Counted from the stretch's first letter, positions 36,569 to 45,241 are shown. The stretch: DNA of 64,000 nt from CAADGL01 sp964643885 (GCA_964643885.1 CAZXUI010000015.1:4877-68876), one strand, 5' to 3'. A program made the numbers and translations. The notes: generated by a model from the letters alone, not told the origin.

Positions 36569-37936
36569 ATGAAGCTGTTCTCGCTGGTTCCCACCGCACT
36601 GTTGACGCTGACACTGGCCGTCGCGCCGCAGCCGACCGCCTCGGCCCAGTCGCTCACGACCGTTCGCGTCGCCAGCGGCCTTTCGAGCCCACTTTATGTC
36701 ACGCACTCACCCAACGACACGAGCCGCATCTTCATCGTCGAGCAGGGCTCGAGCGGCACGGCCCGCATCAAGATCCTGCGCTTCAGCGACGGTGTCGTCC
36801 TGCCGACCCCGTTCCTGACCATCAGCGGCATCCTCACCGGGGGTGAGCGCGGCCTGCTCGGCCTGGCCTTTCACCCCGATTACGAAACCAACGGCTACTT
36901 CTACGTGAACTACACGACGAGCGGCGGCGGTGCGGCCGGCCAGACGGTCGTTTCCCGCTGGCAGGTCTCGGCCGACCCGAACGTCGCCGACGCCGGCAGC
37001 CAGCAGATCGTCCTTCGCATTCCCCAGCCCTTCGCCAATCACAACGGCGGCTGGATCGGCTTCGGGCCCGACGGCTATCTCTACGTCGCCACGGGCGACG
37101 GCGGCAGCGGCGGCGACCCCGGCGACCGCGCTCAGACCATCACCAACCAGCTCCTGGGCAAGATGCTCCGGCTCGACGTGAACGGCGATGACTTCCCCGC
37201 CGACCCCGACCGCAACTACGCGATTCCCGCCGACAACCCCTTCGTCGGCGTCACCGGCGACGACGAGATCTGGGCCTACGGCCTGCGCAACCCGTGGCGC
37301 AACGCCTTCGACCGCGCCACCGGCGACCTCTACATCGCCGATGTCGGCCAGAACGTCTGGGAAGAGGTCAATGTCCAGCCGGGCAACAGCACCGGCGGCG
37401 AGAACTACGGCTGGCGCTGCTACGAGGGGAACGCGAGCTTCAACCAGACCGGCTGCACCGGCGACCCGAACGACTACGTCTTCCCGGTCCACGTCTACAG
37501 CCACAGCTTCGGCTGCTCGATCTCCGGCGGATACGTCTATCGCGGCTGCGCCATGCCCTACCTCCGCGGCACCTACTTCTTCGCCGACTGGTGCTCGGAG
37601 AACATCTGGAGCTTCCGCTACCTGGGAACGCCCAACCCGCCTGTGACGAACCGCACGGCCGAGCTCGATCCGGCCGGTGCGCTGTCGATCGATTCGATCG
37701 TCTCCTTCGGCGAGGACGTCTTCGGAGAGATGTACATCCTCGACCAGGGCGGCGAGGTCTACAAGATCGTCCCGCGCTGCGAGGGCGACCTGGACGGCGA
37801 CGGGGAGACCGGTTTCGACGACCTGCTGATCGTGCTCAACGCCTACGGCGTCAACGACAGCGCGGACCTGACCTGTGACGGCGTCACGGGATTCGATGAC
37901 CTGCTCGTCGTGCTGAACGCATACGGGTGCCCGTAA
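36569..37936 (+). CDS. Secreted PQQ-type glucose/sorbosone dehydrogenase with C-terminal dockerin-like domain
   Basis: 455 residues from the ATG at 36569, with GGAGAG a few bases upstream; an upstream ATG at 36533 is less likely. Signal peptide LVPTALLTLTLAVAPQPTASAQ. The body is a six-bladed propeller of the soluble glucose dehydrogenase family: GGERGLLGLAFHPDY, NHNGGWIGFGPDGYLYVATGDG, EIWAYGLRNPWRNAFD and GENYGWRCYEG. It probably oxidises sugars using PQQ outside the cytoplasm. The last 52 residues hold two calcium loops (GDLDGDGETGFDDLLIVLNA and CDGVTGFDDLLVVLNAYG), the dockerin-like tail common on exported planctomycete proteins and presumed to act in anchoring. Substrate unknown. Confidence 0.92.
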   Translation: MKLFSLVPTALLTLTLAVAPQPTASAQSLTTVRVASGLSSPLYVTHSPNDTSRIFIVEQGSSGTARIKILRFSDGVVLPTPFLTISGILTGGERGLLGLAFHPDYETNGYFYVNYTTSGGGAAGQTVVSRWQVSADPNVADAGSQQIVLRIPQPFANHNGGWIGFGPDGYLYVATGDGGSGGDPGDRAQTITNQLLGKMLRLDVNGDDFPADPDRNYAIPADNPFVGVTGDDEIWAYGLRNPWRNAFDRATGDLYIADVGQNVWEEVNVQPGNSTGGENYGWRCYEGNASFNQTGCTGDPNDYVFPVHVYSHSFGCSISGGYVYRGCAMPYLRGTYFFADWCSENIWSFRYLGTPNPPVTNRTAELDPAGALSIDSIVSFGEDVFGEMYILDQGGEVYKIVPRCEGDLDGDGETGFDDLLIVLNAYGVNDSADLTCDGVTGFDDLLVVLNAYGCP

Positions 37937-38019
37937 TCGACAAGACCGGCGATCCGACGCGGATCGCCGCTGCCTGAACCTGGGCGGCGCTGGCCGCCGG
38001 GATCCAACGCGGCGCAGTA

Positions 38020-38052
38020 AGGGCCGGCCGGACCTTCGAGTCCGCCGGCCCT
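38020..38052. terminator. Hairpin between convergent genes
   Basis: AGGGCCGGCCGGA (38020-38032) pairs with TCCGCCGGCCCT (38041-38052) around an 8-base loop, with one bulged C. It sits between the dehydrogenase and exonuclease genes, which converge, so it could serve both. Confidence 0.6.
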
Positions 38053-38058
38053 CGCTGT

Positions 38059-39165
38059 TCAGTCCGGCTCACCGAAGTCGAACCACAGCGTCTGGCCGCC
38101 CAGCGACGACTCACCTCCACCCGCTTCCTGCTCGCCCGGCCGCGTCGAAAGCCCGTACGCATCCCAGCCGCGCTCGCGCAGGTAGCGCGTCAGTACCGGC
38201 GCGTTCCCGTGCATCACGCCCACGCTGCCCGCCCCGGTCGCCCGGATCGTCGCCAGCAGCCCGTCCCAGTCCGCGTGATCCGACAGCACGAAGCCGCGCT
38301 GCACCGACATGCGCCGCCGCGACTCGCGCAGCAGCATCCAGCCCGAGGCCATCGCCGTCGCCAGCGGCCCCAGCCTGGCGAGCAGCCGGCTGCGCCGCAC
38401 CGCCTGTGGAGCGATCATCAGCGCCTGCCCCCGCGCCGCCCGCACGAACGCCGGCTCCAGCGCCTGATAACGCGGCAGCTTCACCCCCGACGCCTCGTAG
38501 CACGCGCACAACCGGGCGATCGAGTCGTGCACCACGATCGGCCCGATCGACGCGTCCACGCCGGCCATGATCCGCTGCGCCTTGCCCAGCGCGTAGGCGA
38601 AGATCACGCTCGTGCGCTTGGCAAGCTGGTTCTCGCGCCACCACGCGTTGATTTCGTCAAACACCTCCTGCACTGCCGGCCAGCGATACACCGGCAGCGC
38701 GAAGGTCGCCTCCGTGACGAATTCGTCGCACGGCACAGTTTCCAGCGCCGCACACGTCGGGTCTTCCTGCGTCTTGTAATCGCCGCTGACCACAACCACG
38801 CGCCCGTCGCACTCGATCCGCACCTGCGCCGAGCCCAGCAGATGGCCGGCCGGATGCAGGGAGACCACCGCATCCTTCATCCGCAGAGCCTGTCCGTATG
38901 CCACGGTCTCGATCGTGACGCGCGGACCGAGCCGCTCGCGCAGCACGTGCTCGCCGTCGCGGGCCGTCAGGTAGCTTTTCGACCCCCGCCGCGCATGATC
39001 CGAGTGCGCATGCGTGATGATCGCCCGCTCGACTCCCCGCCAGGGATCGATGTAGAAATCCCCCGCCTCGCAGTACAGCCCGCGCTCCGTCACGCGTATC
39101 AGCCCGGTCCGCACGCGGCCCCTCTCAGTCCCAGCCTCAGCCGCATCATCCCGCGCCGCCCTCAC
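38059..39165 (-). CDS. Metallo-beta-lactamase-fold DNA exonuclease (ligase-associated type)
   Basis: 368 residues from a GTG at 39165; a GTG at 39114 is an alternative that trims a poorly conserved lead. The beta-CASP metallo-beta-lactamase fold is shown by THAHSDHAR (residues 51-59), HPAGHLLGSAQV and VVSGDYKTQEDP, with FVLSDHADWDGLL and GVMHGNAPVL near the end. This matches the family usually named ligase-associated DNA exonuclease, normally encoded with an ATP-dependent DNA ligase and an Lhr-type helicase for DNA repair. Neither partner is nearby. Instead it follows the TIGR01777 oxidoreductase gene by 12 bases. The enzymatic class is firm, the pathway less so. Confidence 0.88.
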   Translation of the reverse strand: MRAARDDAAEAGTERGRVRTGLIRVTERGLYCEAGDFYIDPWRGVERAIITHAHSDHARRGSKSYLTARDGEHVLRERLGPRVTIETVAYGQALRMKDAVVSLHPAGHLLGSAQVRIECDGRVVVVSGDYKTQEDPTCAALETVPCDEFVTEATFALPVYRWPAVQEVFDEINAWWRENQLAKRTSVIFAYALGKAQRIMAGVDASIGPIVVHDSIARLCACYEASGVKLPRYQALEPAFVRAARGQALMIAPQAVRRSRLLARLGPLATAMASGWMLLRESRRRMSVQRGFVLSDHADWDGLLATIRATGAGSVGVMHGNAPVLTRYLRERGWDAYGLSTRPGEQEAGGGESSLGGQTLWFDFGEPD

Positions 39166-39177
39166 GCCGCCGCGGCC

Positions 39178-40467
39178 TCACCACCGCGCCAGCTCGAACC
39201 GCAGCCCGGCCTCCAGCTCCGCCCAGCGGAACTCGAAACCCGCCGCCTCCAGCCGCCCCGGCCGCACACGCGCCCCCTCCAGCAGCAGCCGCTGCCCCAT
39301 CTCGCCCAGCAGCAGTTTCACCGCCAGCGACGGCACACTGAAAAACGTCGGCCGGCTCAGCACGCGCCCGAGGACGCGCGTGAACTCACGATTCGTCACC
39401 GCGCCCGGCGCCACGGCGTTCACGCCGCCCGCCAGCGCGTCGCGCCCGATCGCAAGCAGAATCACGCCCAGCAGATCGTCGAGCGTGATCCAGCTCACGT
39501 ATTGCCGCCCGCTGCCGAGCGTACCGCCGAATCCCAGCCGAAACACCGGCGCCATCTGCGCCAGCGCGCCGCCCAGCGGGCTGAGCACCATGCCGATCCG
39601 CAGATTCACCACGCGAACCCCCGCCCGCGACGCCGGCTTCGTCGCCGCCTCCCAGTCGCGGCAAAGCTCCGCATCGAACCCCTCCCCGGGAGCCGAATCC
39701 TCGTCCACGACCTCCTCGCCGCGATCGCCGTAGTAACCGACGGCCGAGGCGCAGATGAACGCCCGCGGCCGCTCGCGCAGCCCCGCCAGCGTCCGCGCCA
39801 GCAGCTCCGTGCTGACCACGCGGCTGGAGCGGATGAGCGCCTTTCGCGCCGGCGTCCAGCGCGCATCGGCGATCCCCGCGCCGCCCAGGTGCACCACCGC
39901 GTCGAACCCCTCGAGCGCCGCCGCGTCGATCTGCCCACTCTCCGGAAGCCAGGCGATTTCATTCGCATCCGGGCGGGCCGGCCGCCGCACGAGCCGGTGC
40001 ACCTCGTGTCCGCCGCTGCGCAGCAGCAGATCGAGCTGCGTCCCGATCATCCCGCCGGCGCCCGCGACCGCCACGCGCAGCCGCGAGTCGCGCCGCACAC
40101 AGCCCAGCCGCGCCCAGTCGCCCCGCAGGCGCAGCTCGCGCCAGCGCGCCGCCCGCTCGACCGCCTTCTGCGCCACGCCCGTCGCCGCGCGGCTGAACGG
40201 CCCGCGCGGCAGCTCCACCTCGACCCGCTGCTCGATCACACACGCCCGGTCGCTTCCACCCGGCAGAACACTCAAGGGATGCCAGCGCAGGTTCGCCCCA
40301 CCGTGAGATGCACACCACGCCTCACCGGCGCCGTCACCGCCGGCCGGCTCGAGCGGCAGATGCGGCGGAACCAGCCGCCGCAGCGTCGCGCTGCGCTCCA
40401 GCCACGCCCCGACCTGCTCCGGCGGCGCCGCCAGCTCGAACCGCAGCGTCTGCTCGCTCAGCGCCAC
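39178..40467 (-). CDS. SRPBCC domain fused to TIGR01777-type SDR epimerase
   Basis: 429 residues from a GTG at 40467; an ATG at 40542 would overlap the upstream gene by 52 bases. The first 120 residues (LRFELAAPPEQVGAWLERSA, then VIEQRVEVELPRG) are a START/SRPBCC-like ligand-binding domain. From about 133 a Rossmann fold begins with VAGAGGMIGTQL. It continues with HEVHRLVRRP, FDAVVHLGGAGIADARWTP, ASAVGYYGD, YVSWITLDDLLGVILLAI and GGVNAVAPGAVTNREFT, all typical of the TIGR01777 (SDR39U1/YfcH) family. The SRPBCC-TIGR01777 fusion is known in several bacteria. Substrate unknown. Same strand and close spacing with the exonuclease downstream and the zinc-ribbon gene upstream. Confidence 0.9.
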   Translation of the reverse strand: MALSEQTLRFELAAPPEQVGAWLERSATLRRLVPPHLPLEPAGGDGAGEAWCASHGGANLRWHPLSVLPGGSDRACVIEQRVEVELPRGPFSRAATGVAQKAVERAARWRELRLRGDWARLGCVRRDSRLRVAVAGAGGMIGTQLDLLLRSGGHEVHRLVRRPARPDANEIAWLPESGQIDAAALEGFDAVVHLGGAGIADARWTPARKALIRSSRVVSTELLARTLAGLRERPRAFICASAVGYYGDRGEEVVDEDSAPGEGFDAELCRDWEAATKPASRAGVRVVNLRIGMVLSPLGGALAQMAPVFRLGFGGTLGSGRQYVSWITLDDLLGVILLAIGRDALAGGVNAVAPGAVTNREFTRVLGRVLSRPTFFSVPSLAVKLLLGEMGQRLLLEGARVRPGRLEAAGFEFRWAELEAGLRFELARW

Positions 40468-40490
40468 GATGAACCCCGCCCGCCCGCCGA

Positions 40491-41144
40491 TCAGCCGGAA
40501 GCCATCCCCAGCAGCCCCATCACCATCACGCCGCACACGCACGTCAGCGTCAGACCGCTACCGACCACCGCCAGCCAGCCGGTCACCACGCGCGATCCGC
40601 CCCGCAGAATCGCGGCCACGCCCAACGCCAGCCCGACCACTCCCAGAATCGCTCCGCCGAACGCACAGGCGGCCGACCCGAGCGCCGGCAGGGCCAGACC
40701 GGGGTCGCTCTCGACCTTCTTCTCGATCTCCTGCTGCGCTGCCCGCCGCTCCGCAGGCGTCAGCTCCGCCGCCAGATCAAGCCCCACCTGGTCCGCGAAT
40801 CGCATCATCAGCAACATCGCGCCCACGAACAGGCCCGCCGACAGCACCGCGCACGCCAACCCCCACGCCCCCATCACCCCGCCGCCGCGCGAACGCTCCG
40901 GCACGCCCGGCAACGGCGGCGGACCATAGCCGGCCGGCTCGAAGCTGGGCAGCGGTGGCGGCGACCGGCCCGCGTCCGCGGCCGCCATCGGTCGGGCCGG
41001 CAGCACCGGATGCGAAGCGGGCTCGCCCGCCGCGGGCACCGGCGTCACCTGGCTGCAATAGGGGCAGGTCGCGGACTGGCCCGCGAACTCGTCGTCCACC
41101 TCGATCGGTTTGCTGCAATGTGCACAACGAAACTGAATCGGCAT
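40491..41144 (-). CDS. Zinc-ribbon membrane protein
   Basis: 217 residues. The N-terminal zinc ribbon has two CxxC knuckles (FRCAHCSKPIEV and ATCPYCSQV). A Pro-rich linker of about 55 residues leads to two or three membrane helices (GLACAVLSAGLFVGAMLLMM, GGAILGVVGLALGVAAIL and a C-terminal one). Such zinc-ribbon plus DUF4190-like membrane proteins are abundant in planctomycetes and have no assigned function. It ends 23 bases before the SRPBCC fusion gene on the same strand. Confidence 0.85.
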   Translation of the reverse strand: MPIQFRCAHCSKPIEVDDEFAGQSATCPYCSQVTPVPAAGEPASHPVLPARPMAAADAGRSPPPLPSFEPAGYGPPPLPGVPERSRGGGVMGAWGLACAVLSAGLFVGAMLLMMRFADQVGLDLAAELTPAERRAAQQEIEKKVESDPGLALPALGSAACAFGGAILGVVGLALGVAAILRGGSRVVTGWLAVVGSGLTLTCVCGVMVMGLLGMASG

Positions 41145-41260
41145 GCCTGATACCGCGCCTCCGCGAGCCTGGTCGACGCCGGACCGAATCGCCGCCGCCG
41201 CCGCGCAGAGGATGGTATCAGCCCCGCCGGGCCGCTGCTACCGCGGACCGGCCGGGGGGG

Positions 41261-42484
41261 CTACTCGTACCGCAGCGCTTCGACCGGATCGAGCCGGCTG
41301 GCCTTGAAGGCCGGGTACATCCCGCTGATGACCCCCACCACGGTCGTCGTCAGCAGGGCCACGACGACCACGTCCCCTGTGATCACGGTCGAGAACATCC
41401 CTTCGAGCACCTTGTCCAGCAGGTCGGCGAACATCGCTCCCAGCAGCAGCCCGCACCCGCCGCCCAGCAGGCTGATCACCAGCGCCTCGACCAGGAACTG
41501 AAGCAGGATGTCGAATCGCCGCGCGCCCACCGCCATGCGCACGCCGATCTCGCGCGTCCGCTCCGTGACCGAGACCAGCATGATGTTCATGATGCCGATC
41601 CCCCCCACAACCAGGCTGATCCCGGCGATGCTGTAGAACACCACCTTCAGGATCATCGCCGTCTGGTTGAAGTTGCGCACCGCCTCCTCGAGCGTGTCCA
41701 CCTCGAAATCATCTTCCTGCCCCACGCGGATGTTGTGCGCGTTGCGCAGCACCTTCTGCACCTGCTGCTTGATCCGGTCCGTGTCCGAGCCCTTGGCACA
41801 TTGCAGTTGCAGGAAGTTCAGCCACTTGCGGTTGAAGAACCGCCGCAGCCCGGACTGGATCGGGATGTAGACCGCGTTGTCCACGTCGAGGAAGCCGATA
41901 TTGCCGCGGGCCTCCATCACGCCGATCACGCGATAGGCCGTGTTCCGCACCTTGATGCTCTGCCCCACCGGCGACATCCCGCCGAAGAGCTTTTCGACCA
42001 CCTTGCTGCCCAGCACCGCCACCAGCGCCAGATCGTCCTGCGACTCCGTGCGGCTGAACGTGCGCCCCGACACCGCCTTGTATTCGTTCATCGTGAAGTA
42101 CGCGTCCGACGTCGCGATCACCATGAACGTGTCGGACTTCTGAAAGAACTTCACCGGCACCTCGACATCCAGCGCCATCGGCGCGATCCCCAGCACCTCC
42201 TCCCCCATCTCGCGCTGAAGCGTGAACAGATCGTCGATCGTCAGCGTCTGCGCCACGCCGACCCGCCGCCCCTCGATCCGCGCCGAGGCAGGCTGCACGA
42301 AGATCAGGTCGCTGCCCAGGCTCTTGAGATTCTTGAGAATCTGACCCGTCATCCCCTCGATGATCGACATGCACGCGACCACCGACCCCACGCCGATCAG
42401 AACCCCCACCGTCGCCAGCAGCGAGCGCAGAAAGTGAGCCTCCAGGCTCCGCATCGCCGTCAACATCAGCCGCAGCAGGAACAT
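41261..42484 (-). CDS. ABC transporter permease, MacB/FtsX type
   Basis: 407 residues with the MacB layout: one N-terminal helix (HFLRSLLATVGVLIGVGSVVACM), a large periplasmic MacB_PCD domain with TSDAYFTMNEYKAVSGRTFS and FLDVDNAVYIPI, then three C-terminal helices (FYSIAGISLVVGGIGIMNIML, LVEALVISLLGGGCGLLLGA, VVVVALLTTTVVGVISGMYPA). TERTREIGVRMAVGAR is the coupling motif for the ATPase. MacB-type permeases transmit force for peptide, toxin or lipoprotein export. No ATPase or membrane-fusion gene is adjacent, so partners lie elsewhere. Confidence 0.92.
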   Translation of the reverse strand: MFLLRLMLTAMRSLEAHFLRSLLATVGVLIGVGSVVACMSIIEGMTGQILKNLKSLGSDLIFVQPASARIEGRRVGVAQTLTIDDLFTLQREMGEEVLGIAPMALDVEVPVKFFQKSDTFMVIATSDAYFTMNEYKAVSGRTFSRTESQDDLALVAVLGSKVVEKLFGGMSPVGQSIKVRNTAYRVIGVMEARGNIGFLDVDNAVYIPIQSGLRRFFNRKWLNFLQLQCAKGSDTDRIKQQVQKVLRNAHNIRVGQEDDFEVDTLEEAVRNFNQTAMILKVVFYSIAGISLVVGGIGIMNIMLVSVTERTREIGVRMAVGARRFDILLQFLVEALVISLLGGGCGLLLGAMFADLLDKVLEGMFSTVITGDVVVVALLTTTVVGVISGMYPAFKASRLDPVEALRYE

Positions 42485-42556
42485 CCGTCCGCCATCCCCC
42501 CGACGCCGCCCGACCCCCGCTGTGACGCGCCCGGTCTTCGCGCCGCCACACCCTCT

Positions 42557-43753
42557 CTACCGCCGACGCCGGCCCGCCGCACCCAGCAGGGCCAGCGACA
42601 TCAGCGCCGCGCTCGAGCCGAACCCGACAGGCCCGCATACATCCAGCCCCGGCACATCGAACGCCGGCACGCCGCTCGGATCGTCACGCTCCTGGTCCAT
42701 CGCATCGATCGTCCGCTGCGCCAGGTCGCTGCCCTGCGTCGCGCCGATCACCTCCGCGATCGCGTCCGTCGGCGTCCCCAGCAGCCCCGCCACCCCCACG
42801 CCGCCCGGCCCGCCGTCCGGCGACGCACCATCCATCTCCACCGTCGCCCGCAGCTCGAACGTCTCCCCGACCACCGCCTCATACTCGTAATCGATCTCCA
42901 GGTTCGGCAGCACCAGCACGCGGAACGTCCCGAATTCGTCCGCAACACCCGACAGGTCCGACAGAATCAACGCATCCGTCGGAATGTCCCCGCTGGCCGC
43001 CACCGCCGCCTGCCCGTCGCTGCTGCCAGCGATCTCCAGCGAACCGCTGAACACAGTCTGCGACGCCTCACTCGTCACCTGCGTGATGGTGATATTCAGC
43101 CGCACCGACGCGCCGGCCAGGTCGCTGACCCCCGTCCGGGCATAGATCGCCATCGCACCGTCCAGGAAGAACCGCCCGATCACCGGAACCGTCGTCCCCT
43201 CCGCCGCAAATACCTCGCCCGGATTGAACACCACCTCACGCACCTCGACCAGCGTCGCCTCCCCCTCGAAATAGACGCTCGGGTCCGCGCTGAACAGCGC
43301 CAGGTTGACCGCGAACTCCTCCGGGTTCGGCTGATTCAGCTCCGTCGGGTCCGCGAACTGCGCCGCAACCGCCCCGGCCGCCTCCGCGTGTGTCGACAAC
43401 AGCCGCGCGAAGACCTGAAGCGGTAGCTCGTCGGCCGTCCCGGGGAACGTATCGCTGGCCGCAACCTCGTCGCCGGCCGCCCCGCCGACGAATTCGCGCA
43501 CGACCGCGTCCGCCGACGCGCTGATCGAGACGATTTCGGCGGCCGCTGAGCTCGCCAGCGCGAGCAGAACCGCCCAGCCACACACCCCGACCCGAACCGC
43601 ACCGCTGGCGCAACCGGGCGAACGTGGCACGAAACGGGGAGCGCGGGCTTCTCGCCCGCAACCGCCTCCCACCTGCGACGAGCGAGCCGCCGGCACTTCC
43701 CGACCCGTAATGCAGTCCATCCGAGTAACCCCGCTAGTCTCGCTCATCCGCAT
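42557..43753 (-). CDS. Secreted protein with C-terminal hydrophobic-Arg sorting-like tail
   Basis: 398 residues from the ATG at 43753, which has AAGGG 8 bases upstream. The N-terminal region is unusually long (about 55 residues) before the hydrophobic signal segment VCGWAVLLALASSAAA, and contains a family-A palindrome read as GREARAPR. The mature part is Ala/Thr/Val-rich and beta-like, with no catalytic motif. The C-terminus has a Gly/Ala/Leu-rich helix (SSAALMSLALLGAAG) ending in RRRR, after a CGPVGFG segment. This resembles exosortase-type or MYXO-CTERM-like anchoring tails. Function not recognised; surface or envelope location is likely. Confidence 0.75.
   Translation of the reverse strand: MRMSETSGVTRMDCITGREVPAARSSQVGGGCGREARAPRFVPRSPGCASGAVRVGVCGWAVLLALASSAAAEIVSISASADAVVREFVGGAAGDEVAASDTFPGTADELPLQVFARLLSTHAEAAGAVAAQFADPTELNQPNPEEFAVNLALFSADPSVYFEGEATLVEVREVVFNPGEVFAAEGTTVPVIGRFFLDGAMAIYARTGVSDLAGASVRLNITITQVTSEASQTVFSGSLEIAGSSDGQAAVAASGDIPTDALILSDLSGVADEFGTFRVLVLPNLEIDYEYEAVVGETFELRATVEMDGASPDGGPGGVGVAGLLGTPTDAIAEVIGATQGSDLAQRTIDAMDQERDDPSGVPAFDVPGLDVCGPVGFGSSAALMSLALLGAAGRRRR
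43636..43659. repeat. Family-A palindrome inside a signal-peptide region (reverse orientation)
   Basis: GGGGAGC then GCGGGC-TTCTC-GCCCGC. In the minus-strand gene it is translated as GREARAPR, the same frame relative to the element as the copies at 29536 and 29595. Confidence 0.7.
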
Positions 43754-43903
43754 GACGTGGCCCTTTCGCGCAACGCCGACCGGCGACAGACACGCCGCAG
43801 CGGCCGGCGGCTGCGCAAAGCATAGCGCTGAGCGAAAGTTACGGCAAGAAGTGACGCCCCAGCGGGGCAGGCCTCTGTCCCGGCAAGCAGGAAACCTCAG
43901 GTG

Positions 43904-43926
43904 GGCCACTGCTCTTGAGCAGTGCC
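43904..43926. repeat. Palindrome CACTGCTC-TT-GAGCAGTG
   Basis: Perfect 8-bp arms at 43907-43914 and 43917-43924, in the 281-base gap upstream of the secreted-protein gene. It looks like another dispersed palindrome family. Apart from this and pyrimidine-rich stretches I see nothing else in 43754-44034. Confidence 0.55.
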
Positions 43927-44034
43927 TCCCAATCACCCTTCCCTCGCCCGGGGACGCAGCCGTCCGGCCCGCAATCTCATACGTGGGGCACACCCCGCCC
44001 CCGCCCCCGCCAACTCGACTCGCGCCCGTCCCGC

Positions 44035-44565
44035 TCAGCCCGCCGCACGCGGCTGCGCCATACCTCCGGCCGCGGCCGCCCCACTCCCGCGGGCCTCCTC
44101 CAGATGCCGCCGCCGCGACGTCAACACGCTGACGATGTTCTCTGTATCCGCCCAGTTCTCCGCCAGCGTCTTGACGATCCGCACCACGGTCGGGTCGATC
44201 GTGTCCCCCACACGAGCGGCCGCGAGCACCTTCTCCACGTCCTCGCCCTCGTAGTAGTTCGCCGACAGGTGCTGGACGATCTGCACTTCCGGGTCGTTGC
44301 TGCCGGTCTCGTCCTCATCCTCCGACTTGCCGGCCGGCTCGAACTCCGCCGCCAGCAGCACCCGCGCGATCTGCTCGCCGCTCATCCCGCGCTGAAGCAT
44401 CTGTGTGATCAGCACCGCCCGCTGCTCCGCGAGGCGAATCCGCCGCCACGCCGCCGCAAACGCCCAGAACCCCACCGCGACCGCCCCGAACAACAGCAGC
44501 AGCCCAAGTTTGATCACCGAGTCGTCGAGATTCCCGAGCCACTCCACAATTCCGCTCGCGAGCAT
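44035..44565 (-). CDS. Single-pass membrane protein of unknown function
   Basis: 176 residues. The N-terminus is followed by one membrane helix (VIKLGLLLLFGAVAVGFWAF). Then comes a charged, helical cytoplasmic part (RLAEQRAVLITQMLQRGMSGEQIARVLLAA), an acidic linker (SEDEDETGSNDPEVQ) and a second helical block (EDVEKVLAAARVGDTIDPTVVRIVKTLAE). The pattern suggests regulatory or scaffold helices, resembling SHOCT-like amphipathic segments, but I make no assignment. The next gene upstream on the same strand is another small membrane protein. Confidence 0.72.
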   Translation of the reverse strand: MLASGIVEWLGNLDDSVIKLGLLLLFGAVAVGFWAFAAAWRRIRLAEQRAVLITQMLQRGMSGEQIARVLLAAEFEPAGKSEDEDETGSNDPEVQIVQHLSANYYEGEDVEKVLAAARVGDTIDPTVVRIVKTLAENWADTENIVSVLTSRRRHLEEARGSGAAAAGGMAQPRAAG

Positions 44566-44741
44566 GGCTGGTCTCCGTCACACGGCGCCCGCCCGGCCGC
44601 TCCCGCATCCGCGCGCGGCAAGAGAATCCCGGCGCACCTTCCCATCACGGCCCGAATCGGCCACCGCGTCATGGTATTCGATCCTCCGGCCGTGATATTC
44701 GCCTTATTCCGGAGCCCGAACGTGCTCCCGGTCCGGTGGCC

Positions 44742-44996
44742 CTACTCGCCGAAACCGGTGCCGAGGTCCACCCCTTCCATCGAGAGCTCGGCCGGCTCCA
44801 CAGCCTGCCACTCGGCCTCCGCGATCGGTCCCTCGCTGGCCGACCGCTCCATCCAGGCCGCCACCTGCCCGGCCCACAAACCGGCCCCGCCGCGCAGGAT
44901 CAGCAATCCGGCCGCGAAGGCGATCACCGCCACGACCAGCGTCCGGGCATCCACACCCGCCCGTCGCCGGCGCGACCAGAACGCGCTACGTCTCAT
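44742..44996 (-). CDS. Small membrane protein of unknown function
   Basis: 84 residues from the ATG at 44996, with a G-run about 8 bases upstream. Basic N-terminus (MRRSAFWSRRRRAGVDAR), one membrane helix (TLVVAVIAFAAGLLILRGGAG) and an acidic tail (EAEWQAVEPAELSMEGVDL). The positive-inside pattern and codon use look genuine, but the gene is short and its family unknown. The gap to the next gene (44566-44741) shows nothing else. Confidence 0.5.
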   Translation of the reverse strand: MRRSAFWSRRRRAGVDARTLVVAVIAFAAGLLILRGGAGLWAGQVAAWMERSASEGPIAEAEWQAVEPAELSMEGVDLGTGFGE

Positions 44997-45140
44997 AACG
45001 AACCCCCGGTGGTCAGACGAAATCTCGCAGCGGCGACCGCCGCTCGCAGCTATTCTTCGATCGAAATGCACGTCGCCGCAACCGCCGCGCGCGGTCCGAA
45101 TCCAAGCGACCGGCCGGCCGCTCGGCTCCCCAATCGGCGG

Positions 45141-45175
45141 GTGATCATCGCTTGAAGAAACTGACGACCTGCAAC
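45141..45175. repeat. 35-bp direct repeat, copy 1 (duplicated tail of the PIN gene)
   Basis: Identical to 45207-45241, 66 bases away. The sequence encodes, on the minus strand, LQVVSFFKR and a stop. Copy 1 lies downstream of the PIN gene and follows different sequence (read VRACLVR), so it looks like the tail of a second, lost copy or a partial tandem duplication. Confidence 0.85.
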
Positions 45176-45206
45176 CGCACCAGGCAGGCCCGCACGTACT
45201 CGAGCG

Positions 45207-45241
45207 GTGATCATCGCTTGAAGAAACTGACGACCTGCAAC
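45207..45241. repeat. 35-bp direct repeat, copy 2 (3' end of the PIN gene)
   Basis: Covers the last nine codons, the stop (45211-45213) and four bases beyond of the PIN-domain gene. See copy 1 at 45141-45175. Confidence 0.85.

Noticed and set aside
38209..43426. Two very long plus-strand open frames (about 900 and 985 codons)
   Set aside because: Both run antisense to recognisable genes on the minus strand; their translations are Arg/Pro/His-rich low-complexity sequence typical of antisense frames in GC-rich DNA.
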